Below the pieces are notes generated by a model. That model was not told the DNA's origin. It saw only the letters and a program-made list of their open reading frames with translations, and did no database searches. This document shows, in pieces, positions 42,895 to 55,470 of a stretch of DNA of 64,000 nt. Position numbers and translations under genes: made by a program. Each line of letters starts with the position of its first letter. Position 1 is the first letter of the stretch. The stretch is from NCBI GenBank assembly GCA_031308135.1, contig JAHLJT010000631.1, positions 262,774,925-262,838,924 of the forward strand. Direction: 5' to 3'. This DNA comes from Acheta domesticus. Taxonomy: Eukaryota; Arthropoda; Insecta; Orthoptera; Gryllidae.

Positions 42895-44610
42895 AAAATA
42901 AAAATCGCCTATGCCTGACACAAAATTTCGCAAGAAAAATACTGATATTTTCAAAAATGACCTTATCTAAAGATCTGTTTTTGATGAACACATTTCATTT
43001 AAAAAAATTATCTTCATAATTGTATTGTAGGAAGACGCCGAAAAAATATTCAACGAACATGAGACCTGCATCATTCTCTTTAGATTCCTATATGCTATCC
43101 AATGTCAAAATTTAACCAAAACATTTGATGCAGTTTTTGAGACAAACAAAATTTAATATTTTATATATTTCACGCAGAATTACGCCAAAAGTACTTAAAT
43201 TTTCGAAAAATTGAACATGACCTTATTTCAAAATCTATCTTTAAGGAACAGTTTTCATTAAGAGAAAAATCTCCACCTTTAATATTTTAGTTGTAGGAAA
43301 ACTGATTTTTCGAAAATTGCAAAAGTTCAATTTTTCAGTTTTCAATGAATAGGAGACCTGCACCATTCTCTTAAACGACCTTTACGCTATCCAATAACAA
43401 AATTTAATCAAAAATGTTGGAGCCTTTTTTTTTAATGTTGAAAACGTTCCAGGGGCTTCTTGTAAAGTATCCCCCAAAATTAAAATATCGGTTTCAAATT
43501 CAAGGAGTCATGACATCAGCCAGATCGGTTACGGAATATCAATTTTGAAGCAAATCGGCTGAACGGTTTAGCCGCTAGCGTTGTTCACGAAGGGACGGAC
43601 GGACGGACGTTATGCTGTCATTCGATTTTTAGGTATCAAAGATCCACAACACGTCAATTCTGGTTACACCAGTGGCGTAGCGTGACTCACACGTTTGGGG
43701 ATGCTCAACAATAACACACAAAATGTCACTATCAACTACTTCATCTAACAGGCGAACGCAACACAAGGCAGATACACTGAGACTACTTCCACGATCTCGA
43801 TTGCTTACGACGGTGTAGGCGCTTCCCACAAAATCCTCACAGCAGTCAGGGCTGCCGATGTCTTGAAAGCAAATTATACAATGGCTCAGCTTTAATTCTT
43901 ATACGCGAATGGCAATAAGACCATTTGTTAATTTATACATTGCAGACTTAAATAATATGTAATCTATTCAAGAGATAATACAATTTCTTGGATATTAATT
44001 AAGAAATAGTAGTCAGGCACTATTTCTACAGTTTGTACCTATGACCAAGCGGGGACTCCCGAGTGAGAGAGAGAAAGATAATTTACTGAACGCCTGAAGT
44101 GTGCTGCGCTCTCGTGCACAAACGAGGTTCTTTCCGCAGTAGACGCTAGCGTAAAGCAGTCGGGTTTCTCTGGGCCAGGGGTGAAGAGGGGAGAGGGGAA
44201 CCTCGCCATCTGCGCATGCGTCATTGCTCGTCGCAATCTGGCGGCAGACGCTGAAGTATTTTAGCTTTCAAGCAATCAGAGGCCAGCTTCAACAGCCCGC
44301 CGAATTCAATCATAGGAAATCAATTTAAAATTAATACAAAACGTGTTTCACTCAACAGACCACTTGTAAGATTATCAATACAGTATTTAAGGTTCTTATA
44401 TACGGGGATGCTCAGCATCTCAGCGTCCCCTGACGCTACGCCACTGGGTTACACCACGTTTTAGAGTATTTTCCCCTAAATTTAGTAACTGGATTTATCC
44501 CCTTTTTAATTATCAGGACCCTGTAACAAGAGTTTTTCTGCCGAAAATTCGCCGTTTTTTCGCGCAGCATTACAAATAACTTTCTCTCTACTTCTTAGCG
44601 AGAAAGTACA
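42895..44610 (+). mobile_element. Second copy of the ~300-bp module element, left end missing, interrupted by a hAT element
   Basis: Contains module phrases near 43140 and 43420, the conserved block ggtttagccgctagcgttgt with ggacggacggacgttatgcc (43560-43615), and the right end aatttagtaactggatttat, tctgccgaaaattcgccgtt, tttcgcgcagcattac and agcgagaaagt at 44470-44608. The hAT element 43670-44446 splits it. It may be the continuation of the copy at 39599, displaced by the piggyBac insertion, but it repeats material already present there, so I treat it as separate. Confidence 0.7.
43670..44446. mobile_element. hAT-type non-autonomous transposon (777 bp)
   Basis: Ends CAGTGGCGTAGCGTGA and, inverted, CAGTGGCGTAGCGTCA, with a second shared run ggggatgctca near each end. 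It is flanked by the perfect 8-bp duplication GGTTACAC (43662-43669 and 44447-44454). No transposase ORF. Confidence 0.95.
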
Positions 44611-45677
44611 AATGTATTCCTAGAAACTAGATATAAGGGAAATAAATTAATATTCTTAATCTACAGCACATTCTACAATTCACAATATCTCAATGGGTAA
44701 TACATTTTTTCAAAATGGTTCAGTCAGAATCTTCCGATGCACACATTCTGAATAATCTGTTGAAAGCTTATTCTCTGGATTGTGTAAATATGGATTCTTA
44801 AATAATCTTAACACTGGTGAAGAAAATCATGGTATCCTCGTATGCGACTTGTTATCTTTGTGTGTGTGTGTGTGTGTGAAGCAGTGAATCATAAATTCCA
44901 ACGAGAATATACGTGTCTGTTAAGTAATCTCTTCGGGAACATTTCCTAGAACACCAATCTGTATCTTCTCAAATATTTGTCTGTCTTCCTAGACGTCTTA
45001 GGATACTTGTCCAACTGCAAGTAAAGCGCAAACAATAATTTTGCGCCATGAATAGGAGAAAGACATGTAATAGCTGGGGTAAAAAGCTGAATTTTTGCAT
45101 TTCGTAAGACGTAATCATTGAATGCTTCTGTCTTTTGCGTAATCAAAATACATAGATTATGGACAGTGTTGAGAAACGCCGGATATCTTCGTCAAAGCTT
45201 GTAATATTTATGTTTTAGCGCATTCAAAAAATCGTCTTGCAATGTTTTTCCAACATTACTTACTCGCGACACCTTTTTTACGTTGGTCACTAGAAGGACC
45301 ATTTTCCATGAAATATCATTTATTTATTTCTGTGGAATTCTTCTGTCTCAAATCATCTGCCACATTCTTATTATTTGTAGGGGGTATATATTACAAATGC
45401 ACCTCTTTGTTTCAGATCTTACATTAATTTGTTGTTTTTTACAATGTTTGTTACAATTTGCAATGTTGTTTTCTACAGTAAATACCGAAGCTTGTTGCGC
45501 AGTAAATGGGATTGGAGAAAGTCATGGTTTCTTATACAGAGTTGTGTTTAAGTATTGCGGGGCCCTCAAGCACAAAATTATGTTGCCCCCTCCCCCCCCG
45601 TAAAAATAGCTCCATCTTTACTAAATAAAAAAAATATCTCAATATAAGTACGTTCTGTACAAATACTAATGAAAACT

Positions 45678-45717
<40 letters not shown>

Positions 45718-46189
45718 TTTACATATATTGTATTAATTACATTAAAATTGAAATTTATTTCTGAAGTGTCGGTCCCTCCTCATGGTTAGGGGCCTCCAAG
45801 CAATTGCTTGTAGGTAAATCCTGTTGTTATAGGTATTTTGAATTTTTATTTATCTAGTAAAGTTAAGGTCTTCTCGTGTTGTCAGCATCTCTTTGACCGG
45901 ACGCTTGCAATCACCGTCTCACTGTGTACACAAGTTTCAATCATCCCAGAAGTTCCATTTCCGGAAATTTTCTGGATCTAGCCATCATGAGTAAAAGTTT
46001 TAATAAAATGAGCAGCATTTTATCCACCTACTTCAAAAGTTTCCATAAAACACTTTCAAAATATCTTTGAAGCATTTCTACGTTCCTTGTTCTCATTCCG
46101 GTAAACTTCCATTATTCTTAGAAAAGACATTAGCTCAGCTTCGATGTCTTCTGTTTTTGCGCGCAACCATAAACAGATACCGAAAAAAA
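44611..46189. other. Non-coding stretch with simple repeats
   Basis: Contains (GT)n at 44860-44878 and (TA)n at about 45680-45713. gcggggccctcaagcacaaa near 45557 and aggggcctccaagcaa near 45788 resemble hAT-type ends, but I could not find a target duplication. No gene recognised. Confidence 0.45.
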
Positions 46190-46920
46190 CAATTGAAAGC
46201 AACATGTTTATCCGTCTCTCTGTCCGTCTAAACACTATACCATACATTGGATTTTTTTTTTTTCAAATTGAAGAAACCCCTGTTCATCTGGCTCGAATCG
46301 AAACTTTTAGATTTTGAAAAAGATTCTACAAAATTTGGGGGTACTTTACATGAAGGCCCCCGGATATTTTCAAAATTTTCTCAAAAACGGCTGCAAATGT
46401 TTTCTTTAAATTTCTTGAAAGAATAGAGTAAAATACACTTATGAAGGTGGCACACGTCCGATTTTCAGTTAATTGAATTTTCGAAAATTGCAAAAGTTAG
46501 AATTTTTTCGGCTTCTTCCTACAACTACAAAATTAAAGATAGAGATTTTTCTTTTAAATGAAATTTGTTCTCCATAGCGAGTTCTTTCATTAAGGTCAGG
46601 TACATATTTTTGAAAATTATTGTAGTTTTCGCGCAATGTTGCGTGCAATATCTACAATTTTAAAAAATTACAAAAACATGATTTTCTCAAAAAAGGCGCC
46701 AAATATTTTCATTAAACTTTGGGCAAGGATAGTGCCTAATGTATTCTATGAGATGACAAAAGTCATATTGCTTTATTCATTTGTTTTTTCAAAAATACGA
46801 TTTTTATTTTACTTGTCTCTCAAGTCGTTAATATTTGCATTAGTCTGAATAGCTAGCAGAGACCAAAAGAAATAGAAAGCTTTTACGGGAAAGTCAGTGC
46901 CTTTCTGTAGCACCACTAGT
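46190..46920 (-). mobile_element. Inverted partial copy of the ~300-bp module element
   Basis: Read on the minus strand it starts actagtggtgctacagaaag ... gactttcccgta at 46920. It has module phrases at about 46690 and 46390 (300 apart) and ends in the gggggccttcatgtaaagta block with a degraded ggacagagagacgg run near 46215. Confidence 0.7.
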
Positions 46921-47590
46921 TTATTTATGACACCTCTCCCCCGTACGAGGACGGGGTTCGGGAGTCCGGGAAGTGAGGGAACGGATTTTCATGTGAATAG
47001 AGTCGAATTTGGATAAGTCGTACTTCTTTAAATTGAAATCATCTTTAATTCGCATTTCATCCTTTCTCTGAAGCATTTTATATCTAAACAATGATAAAAT
47101 GTAGTGGGTAATTCGAATTTTGTTTTGGATAATTGGCAGTTTTTACTTCAATAATACTAGATTTGAAATCTTGGAATTTGCGAACGAGGTAATGTCCTGA
47201 CAGCATTCGAAAGCCGTTAACATGCCGCAGACTTACCCCTCAAAGATCAATCTCTTCCCCTCTCCACCTCTCGACAACTCGAAGCCGGGCTCAGTGATCC
47301 TGAGGTATCGCATTGAGGACGGTCGACCGCGACAAGTAGTGCGTGTAGCGATTTTCCTGTTACGTAAGCCTGAATGTTATTTAAATTTTGTTTGTTCTCT
47401 CGTGCGTGCATCGAGCAACGATGTCATCGACGAAGCCAAGGACTTCAACGCTGACTGATAAGACTTTAACGCTGGCAGAAAAGGCAGCGGCCAGTAAGGA
47501 AATAGAAAAAGATTAAATAATAAATCAGAGATCCCTTAGGACTTTGGACCCGTCTCAACAATTTCTCAACATTTCAAAGAATAAAAGAAA
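46921..47590. other. Unassigned stretch between element copies
   Basis: No repeat family or gene recognised. A 78-codon ORF at 47222-47458 starts MPQTYPSKINLFPSP, but I know no homologue and it has no splice or promoter support. Confidence 0.35.
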
Positions 47591-48455
47591 ACTAGTGGTG
47601 CTACAGAATAACACAGACTTTCTCGGTTTAGTACTCTATTTCCTTTGGTCTCGACTAGCTATTCGGACTTAGCACATTCTTTTGCCAGCTATCCTCTATC
47701 GCCACCACAAGGACATTTTTAAAAAAATTTTCTCAATTATTCGGTTTCTTAACTGAAGAACGGAATTATTATTTTAAGAATATTAAAGAACAGTAAAACC
47801 TCTTCCTAAATGGCAATTTTCTTTAAAAAAAATTTGGAGCCATTTTTAAGAAAATGGCGTTTATGCGTTACTGTAAATGCGAAATTTGAAACTTTTTCAC
47901 AGGAATCTTGAATTTTCGAAAAACTTCATTTGAAGTCCTTTAACTCATAAATGCAATAGTGCTTACAAATTGCTTTAAATGTGCATATAAACGGTGTGAG
48001 AGGTATTAGAAAAAAATACATTTGTGCAATTTTTGAAAAAACAAAAGAATACAGCAAAATTAATTTTTTGTCATATTAAACAGTGCTATTAGCGCTATTC
48101 GTTGAAAAAGTTTGAAGAAATTTTTAAAGAATTTTTTTTCAAAATCGCAGCGCCTCGAGTGGAGCTACATCGACCGGGGAATAAGCATTTTGGAAAAAAT
48201 CGTACGTATGGTTTCGGCGCTAGTGGTGTTCACGGACGGATGGACGGACGTTTTGCCGTAAATTGATTTTTCGGTATCAAGGACTCACAAAACAGGGATT
48301 CTGGCTACACCACGTGATAGAGGATTCTTTTCTTCAAACTTTTTCAATGAATTTACCCACTATTTCGTTATCACGGCCCGGGAATGAATTTTTTCTGCCG
48401 AAAATTTGCCGTTTTTTCGAGAAGCATTATATTAATTTCTCTATACTACGTATAT
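47591..48455 (+). mobile_element. Shortened copy of the ~300-bp module element
   Basis: Begins actagtggtgctacagaata, with one to two modules (ggagccatttttaagaaaat near 47842). It jumps to the conserved end block (ggcgctagtggtgttcacgg, tttgccgtaaattgattttt, 48205-48275) and the right end (tctgccgaaaatttgccgtt, 48390-48440). Confidence 0.75.
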
Positions 48456-50341
48456 ACTAAGACGGAACTACTATATGTGGGTTCGGAGAGCAAACGCATG
48501 TGTGAACCCGTTTCAGTTGCCGTGCAACGTAGGGCGCGTTCTAGACCGTGTTGTCGACTGACCCGGGATAGGGGAGGTAGCCCCGACGTCAGCGAGGAGA
48601 AAATAGGGGGAGGAAGGAATGACACGACGGCAGTTGGAACGACTCCTTATCTCGGCAGCGGTGTGGAAAGGTAGTGCTGATCTAGGCAGGAAAGATAGGA
48701 CTTGTAATTTTTCTGTAGAGAGAATGCGCGATGATTCGCAGTTTAAAGTACCCGTCGTGTAGTAATTCAGATAGAAAAGCAGTATTTTAATATGCAGTGG
48801 TTTGAATGAACTGTGAATTAATAATACGTTGAATAATTCCAATTTTCTGAAAGTGTAATACGAGAACAGTTCGTTAGGCAGTTACGATCCAGTAATTTGT
48901 ATGAGAAGAGAACTTTGATAAAACAACTACTCTTGTGAACGGCGTGCATTTCATGAACTCTATTCAAATTCACGAAAGCCCAAATCGTTATAAAAGCGCT
49001 GAAGAACGGACGAGGCGGAGCAGAAGACCGGAAGAACACGGCTGGACGAGGACAAGGACGGGAGACCGTGCAGGAGCGTGCCGAAAGCGACCGAGGAGGC
49101 CTCGCGGTGGCCCGGAGCGGATGCCTGACCGAGCGCACAGCAGCGCCGTGTTCCAGGCGCCGCCGCGCAGTGGTTGATTTCCTTCATCTAGCGGTATTAA
49201 AATATTATCAAGAGAACGGTAAGGCCGACGATGTCACAAATGGTCGGAATTATTCCTTGTGTCATTTTCCATCATATTTTAATGTAGTGAAGTAGTATAA
49301 TAATAAATTAATTGTCCTGGAGTCTTGATAAGTTTTATCAGATTATCAACGTGGGAACCACTTATAAGAGATTGTGCATGCAATTGCCTACTAAAGATTC
49401 ATGAGACTAACTCAGAATTTAATATAATGGTTCGAATTTATAATTAACTGAATAATTAAAATAATTATAAAAACTCAGTAACAACGAAAACTTATAATAG
49501 TTGACATAAGTCGCTCTCTGAATTAGCTATCCCACCTTCACGTGGCACACCAGCTCCAGGAACATGTAACAACTCCAGAACTTGTGTGCCTCGTCTGCAG
49601 TGTAACATCTCGTCGAATGTTCGCGCGCGCGACCTTCCCAGCAGTCCCGGCAGCCGGCGCGTCGAGACGGCGACCGTTGCGTATTGACAAGGTTTGTTGT
49701 AGGTGCAGCGAGACAGAAACTGCGAAACGACGTTCTATAGCGCCAGAATTAGGAACTAGCACTGGAAAGGGAAAGAACTAATAACCTATCTGCTGCAATT
49801 GGATATGCTTTCCAAATTCAAAGTCACGAACCAAAAGAAGTAAAATAAAGGGTTAAATTTTAATAATAAGTAATGTTTTGTTTCCAAACTGAGGAACTTT
49901 TTGTCAAATAGAATTAGGAATTTTGGATGGAAAATTGTATTAAACTTGACGATGAACAAAGCTGAATGTGTGGTAAATAATTTATTGAAAGAGTTGAGTG
50001 AAAGTTTATGTAAAAGTTCCAGTGTAAATTCAAAGTAAGAGGTATTGCTAAACGAATTTGCTTGGGATCCCATTTTAGAAGCCTTGATAAGTTTTACCGA
50101 AATAATTTCTAAAAGGTAATTGAAACGACTGATTTAGTAAATGTCAAGTATTATTTCTGTGCTTTTTCTTTTCAGGATTTAATAAATCCAAATTTTTGCC
50201 AGAATTTCGCCACTATTTTTTTCACATACGATCATTAACCAACGTTTCTCCCTATCAAGATGCGCCTTTCAGGTTCACCTAATATAATTTACGGTAATTG
50301 TGATCTCAATTACGTCACAATACGTACGTGTACGAGAAAGT
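48456..50341. other. CpG-rich region with TATA-like motif, possible LTR or 5' exon
   Basis: 48500-48680 and 48980-49190 are CpG-rich islands in AT-rich surroundings; tataaaag lies at 48990-48997 just upstream of the second. Overlapping short ORFs occur on both strands but none is convincing. 49540-49760 is a third, smaller CpG-rich patch. I cannot show long terminal repeats or a coding gene. Confidence 0.3.
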
Positions 50342-51190
50342 AACTAATGGTGCTACAGAATGCTACAGACTTTCCTGTAATAGTTTGGTCTCAGCTAGCT
50401 ATTCGGACTTGCCACATTCTCTTGCTAGCTGCCATCTATCGCCGCTCTAAGTATATTTTTTTGACATTTTCTTAATTTTTCGGTTTCCTAATAGTACAAC
50501 GGAAATATTATTTTAAGAATATTAAAGAACAGTTAAACCTCGTCCTAAATGGCAATTTTCTTTGAAAAATTTCGAGCCTTTTTAAGAAAATGAATACTAC
50601 TATAAATTCGAAATTTGAAGCTCTTTCTCACAGAAAATTGTTGAGTTTTCGAAAAACTTCATTACAAGTCATTTAAAGCACTTTAACTTACAACTACAAT
50701 AGTGTTTACAAATTGCTAGAAATGGGCATATTAACGAGGTGAAGATATTTCAAAAAAATTAGTTTTGTAATTTTTGAAAAAACAAAAATACTCCAAAATG
50801 TATGGGGAGGCTTCATGAAAAGAACTCCTAAATTTTAAAGAATGTTTTTCAAAATCTCAAAGCTTCGACTCGAGTCAGATGGACAAGGATTTCTTCAATT
50901 TGGAAAAAAATATTTCAAACTAAATTGCCTTCTACGACCAGGTTTTACTGCTCTTTAATATTCTTAAAATATTTCCGTACTACTCTTAGGAAAACGAAAA
51001 ATGTCAAGAGATGTCAAAAGAAAATGTGTAAAGAAAATGTCAATGTAAGAAAATGTCAAAAAAATGTACTTTAGGCGACGGTAGATGGCAGCTGGCAAGA
51101 ATATGTGGCATGTCCGAATAGCTAGCCGAGTCCAAAGGAAATAGAAAACTTAATACGGGAAAGTCCGCGCCATTCTGTAGCATCACTAGT
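50342..51190. mobile_element. 849-bp element with long inverted terminal repeats, derived from the module family
   Basis: The left end (actaatggtgctacagaatg ... gactttcctgta ... gctagctattcggacttgcc) and the right end read on the minus strand (actagtgatgctacagaatg ... gactttcccgta ... gctagctattcggacatgcc) are diverged inverted copies. They extend roughly 230-250 bases inward to aatattaaagaaca/gcagt. Both arms correspond to the left end of the element at 39599. Confidence 0.8.
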
Positions 51191-52429
51191 AATTAGTGGC
51201 AGAGGAAAGATCTCCCCCAAGCTGAAGCATCAAATCATGTTCAAGAACTCAGGCTAAGACTAAAATATATTCCCACCCTTGGGTAAGTCATTTTTGAAAA
51301 ACCACTGGATCGTAAATCAAGCGGCAATGGTTCGAGAGTTGTAGAATTACTCTCTTAAGAGAGGCTTACGTGCGTGGATTTGCTTGTTATTTGTACAATT
51401 CATTTTTGTATTCAAAAAGTCTGGGAGGTGTCGGATGTGTTTCATCACACCATTATGTTTTATGTCAGACGGAAATGCACGTACGCGAAATATACACGAG
51501 TAGTATGAAGGCTGACAGAATTTGAAAGAGATGAACGCTTAGCATAATGAACATATTTTGTGTTCAATTTTTCTTTGACATTGCCAATTCGAATTTTCCG
51601 CGCTTCTTTGGCTAGTCTTTCACGATTTATCGCATGCAATACGACAGTGACATGCCGCGACAGTTTGAATTTCTGATAATTCCTTGTCATTTTTGGGCTT
51701 TGTTTCCGCTGTGTTGGACGCAATTTCGGATTGTCGAATTTGTGTTGTGTCAGCTCTAAAATTATTAGTTTTCGCTTCTAAAGCTTTGCGATTGGTAATG
51801 AGTTTTATAAGATATGGTTGAGATGTGTTAATACGGACTGACATTGCGGTATTAAACATAACTTATATATGCGAGAAAGAGTATTAAACGTAACTTCTTA
51901 ATATGAGAAAGTACGTGTTATTCTAACACCACTTTTCACTCTCTCGTATACGTAGAATAGAGAAAAGCGTTGTAATGCCATAGGAAACTAGGTGCTTCAA
52001 CGGTACATCCTTTCTCGCGTTATTGGAAACAGCTACATAATATTGAAATATTGCATTTTCTGCGCTGTTAACATCTTGGCTATTATTTGCAAACGCCCAA
52101 TCCAATCAAGAAGCGAGCAACTCACTGTTGCCAGTGCTGTCGAAACTATATGCATTCGCTTGGCTAATAACATCCGTACAGCAATTAGAATATACGCAAT
52201 TGGCATCAAAATAATTACGAACATTGTAGCTGTTCACTTGTGAGTTGCCTTTCGTCGCCAGATAAGTTTCGATAGCTTTTCATCGTTTTTCTTTCATTCA
52301 ATACGCAGTAAATGTTTTTTAGGAATCAGAAAATATAGAATGGTATATAACATACCTCACCGGCTATTCCGAGGAGTAATTTATAAAAAACCTGCTGCAA
52401 AATTCGTCGCAAACGTAAGTATTAAAACA
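51191..52429. other. Unassigned stretch, short ORFs of unknown nature
   Basis: Minus-strand ORFs of 79-87 codons overlap at 51460-51859, and opposite-strand ORFs lie at 51923-52243. I recognise no family. Repeated gagaaagtacg-like ends near 51870 and 51910 suggest further remnants of the module element ends. Confidence 0.3.
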
Positions 52430-53481
52430 CGAAAATATGGAAAGTTCACCGAAAATGGGACTAGCATCAATTTTTACCTTTCATTGATACATAAAAGGAG
52501 CAAAGCTTTTTAAAAAAATTGGAGAGGTTTCTGAGAATATTTTTAGAAATTGCATAAATTTCAAGCACAAGTTACGTAAAAACAATTTTTTTTCCAAAAA
52601 GCAGTACACCTTTTTTAAGGAGCCTATCTTTTAAGAGACTTTGTCCAAGGCAAAAATTTCAATCTTCAATTCTGTAATTTTGAAATGTTAACTTTTTGCA
52701 ATTTTCAAAAATACAGTGTGTTTACCGGAAATCAGACTAGCGCCCGCTTTTTCCATCTTTTGATGCACACAAGGAAAAAAGATAAATTTGGAGCTGTTTT
52801 TGAGAAAAACATGTTTAAAAAATTAAAGTGTGTATATTTCACGCAAAATCACGTGAAATTTACTCATATTTCCGAAAACTTGTAAATTGTTCCTGCCATT
52901 ATTTCACGATCTGTCTTTAAACAACAGATTTCATTAAGGAAAATATCACTACCTTCAATATTGCAGTTGTAGAAAGACGCCGGAAACATTTTTTTCTGAA
53001 CTTTTGAAATTTTCAAAAAATCGATGATTTCAACCAAAATGAGTCCTGTCCTCTTAAACATTCTTAACGCTATTTGAGGTCAAAATTTAATTTAAAAAAT
53101 TAATTAAAACTTTTTGAAAATGCTGAGGCTTCATGTATACCCTGAACAATCAAAATATGCGTTTCAAACTAGCAAAGCCTCGAGTTCCTTTACATCAATT
53201 ATAGATTATCAATTTTAGAGAAAATAGGCTAAACGGTTTAGGAGCTAACGTTGACCACAGACAGAAAGATAAGTTTTGCCGTCAATCGATTTTTCGACAT
53301 CAAGGGCCTACAAAACATGGATTTTGATTACTCCACGTATTGGAGGAAGTAATTTACTACATACAGAACATGATTTATCCACTTTCTCGATACGAGGAGA
53401 GCCCAGAAATAAGAGTTGTTCTGTCGAAAATGCGCAGTTTTCCGGCGCAAGATTACAATACGAAGTATGGGCGAGAAAGTA
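52430..53481 (+). mobile_element. Copy of the ~300-bp module element, left end missing
   Basis: Module phrases near 52525 and 52790, caatattgcagttgtagaaa near 52960, the conserved block ggtttaggagctaacgttga at 53228-53247, ttttgccgtcaatcgatttt at 53273, and the right end ctgtcgaaaatgcgcagttt ... gggcgagaaagta (53422-53481). Confidence 0.75.
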
Positions 53482-54092
53482 AAAACTCCATCTTCAATGT
53501 TGTAGTAGAGAGAATGTAAAATCTTTAAACTTTTACAAATTTGAAAACTTCATAAATTTCAATGAAAACCCTAACTGACCGCTTTATAAGCTTACTTTCT
53601 CTCTTTAAGCAATAAAGAAAAATAAAATTTTGAAAATTTCAGAAAATTTCGAAAATATCGCAGACATCTTAAAGATTTCGTAGGGTCTTCATGTTCAAGA
53701 TGTTTCTTTTTTTTATTCTGTTGTCTTCCTATTAAATTAAAAATAAGTGAATTATCTCACATTTCTCATGTTGCTGGGGAGGATTTTTTTTCAGCAGAAA
53801 ACAATTTCGAAGTTTTTATTTTCTGAAGGTTTTATCTATCCAGTCTATCTAGGTGAAGTTAGAAGCATATGTGAGAAAAAATCCATTTTAATTATGACAA
53901 TCTATTGACTTGACAAGTAAAAAACCATAGATCTGCAATTTTTTTCCACAAAAATCATTTATAAACTTGTGTTCGTAATATAAAGTGCAACATTATGTTT
54001 ACGAGTCACACATTGATTGTCACAGATCATACGTTTGACACGTTTATGAAATAAAACAATTACCAAGATAAAAATGATAGTTTAATTATAAA

Positions 54093-54095
<3 letters not shown>
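53482..54095. other. AT-rich stretch, no recognisable feature
   Basis: Between the module element and the TAA microsatellite. I see nothing in it beyond phrases faintly like the module family near its start. Confidence 0.4.

Positions 54096-54133
<38 letters not shown>
54096..54133. repeat. (TTA)n microsatellite, left of the Dong-like fragment
   Basis: About 38 bases of tta repeats immediately at the 3' end of the LINE fragment (minus strand). Confidence 0.95.
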
Positions 54134-54885
54134 CTCTATATCACGACTAAAGATGTTATGAGTCGGCTGAAGATAAAATCTACTCCAGGTGGCAACCAGC
54201 TATCTAACGAGCAGATTTAGGGACTGTCGGTGCCTCTACAATACTTTACGCAAAATTTGAACTGATCCAAATAAAGCAATTTCTTGCACTCTCCAGTCCT
54301 TTAAATGACCTGGAAGTTTAGCAAAGTTCTTACACAAATTTTGCGGAACAAATTCCATAACTCTGATAACTATCGGGACGAACTGTGCTTTTACGCCCCA
54401 CATTCGGCTGACCTCTTGCCCAAATTTAAGATGTTTCTCTGCCTCTTTGGTTACAATTTGATCACAAGACACAGCAACATCTACAAGTACACACAATTTT
54501 TTCTCCAAATCCCGTGTAACAATATCCGGTTTGTTTGCTGCTTTCGTGCGATCCGGTTGAATTTGTTGGTCGTACAATATTGTATAGCGTCCAACCCATG
54601 TCATCGGTTTTGGTGAGTGTTCGTAGTACGAACTTCGTACCACTTGGGGCATGTTTTTGGAACTTCGAGGGCGGTACAGTTCTGCCAGTGGAGGTGACAA
54701 CAAATCCTGTCATCTTTTCAAGTATTCGGTCTTTGCTAGAATTGGACAAGCTGAGACAATATGATCAATGGTTTCTACTTGTTCCTAGCAAATGCGGTAT
54801 TTGTCATCTTGGGAAATTTTGAAAACCATTTTATCTTAATGTGTTCTCAACGCCTGATCTTGAGCATCTATTAGAACATCTTCCG
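54134..54885 (-). mobile_element. 5'-truncated Dong/R4-like LINE fragment with restriction-like endonuclease domain
   Basis: On the minus strand, DVLIDAQDQALRTH and then a finger-like ETIDHIVSACPILAKTEYLK (broken by stops) precede 155 open codons. These include QIQPDRTKAANKPDIVTRDL and CVLVDVAVSCDQIV, then EAEKHLKFGQEVSRMWGVKA and a C-terminus VQILRKVL. PD followed 14 residues later by D fits the restriction-like endonuclease of R2/R4/Dong-type LINEs. The first Cys of the finger is lost. It is a dead 3' remnant, flanked on both sides by TAA microsatellites. Confidence 0.8.

Positions 54886-54958
<73 letters not shown>
54886..54958. repeat. (ATT)n microsatellite, right of the Dong-like fragment
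   Basis: About 73 bases of att repeats at the truncated 5' side of the LINE fragment. Confidence 0.95.
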
Positions 54959-54960
<2 letters not shown>

Positions 54961-55470
54961 ATTAAGTATTTAAGGACTGTCCAATGGACATTAATATAAT
55001 TATACTTTACAATTCCATTTCCTTAGAAATCCTTTTGAGGTTCAAAACGTTTAAACGAATCAGGCGCGATAAACTGTAATCTGAGAGAATAAAATAAGGA
55101 AGATACTCTAAACGTTGTTATCATTCTGTATTGCTTCCAAGAGAACGAGATAGTTTTCTACTTGTTCACAAGTCTTGCAAACCACTTGCCTTCGCCACTA
55201 ACGCTGAGTAAACAGGGCCCCGCACTTGAGTAAACAAACCTTCTTTCATGTATTTCACACATCACCATCCCTTTGTGTACATTGATATCAGAGAGAATCA
55301 CATTTTATTTTAAACAATGTACGGTAATGGAGAATAAACGAGTTTGTGCTTCATTCAAAGATGATGAAATCGCACATGCATTTTTGTAAACTAAAACCAG
55401 TCCTTTTTGTGTCAACGCCGTTCAAAGTTTTGAATAGAAAGATATAGTATCTTATGTGAGACAGTGGCAC
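54959..55470. other. Unassigned AT-rich stretch
   Basis: Nothing recognised between the microsatellite and the CpG-rich block. Confidence 0.4.

Noticed and set aside
51460..52243. Cluster of 60-87 codon ORFs on both strands as a small gene or Helitron part
   Set aside because: No recognisable domain, overlapping opposite frames and no conserved start context.
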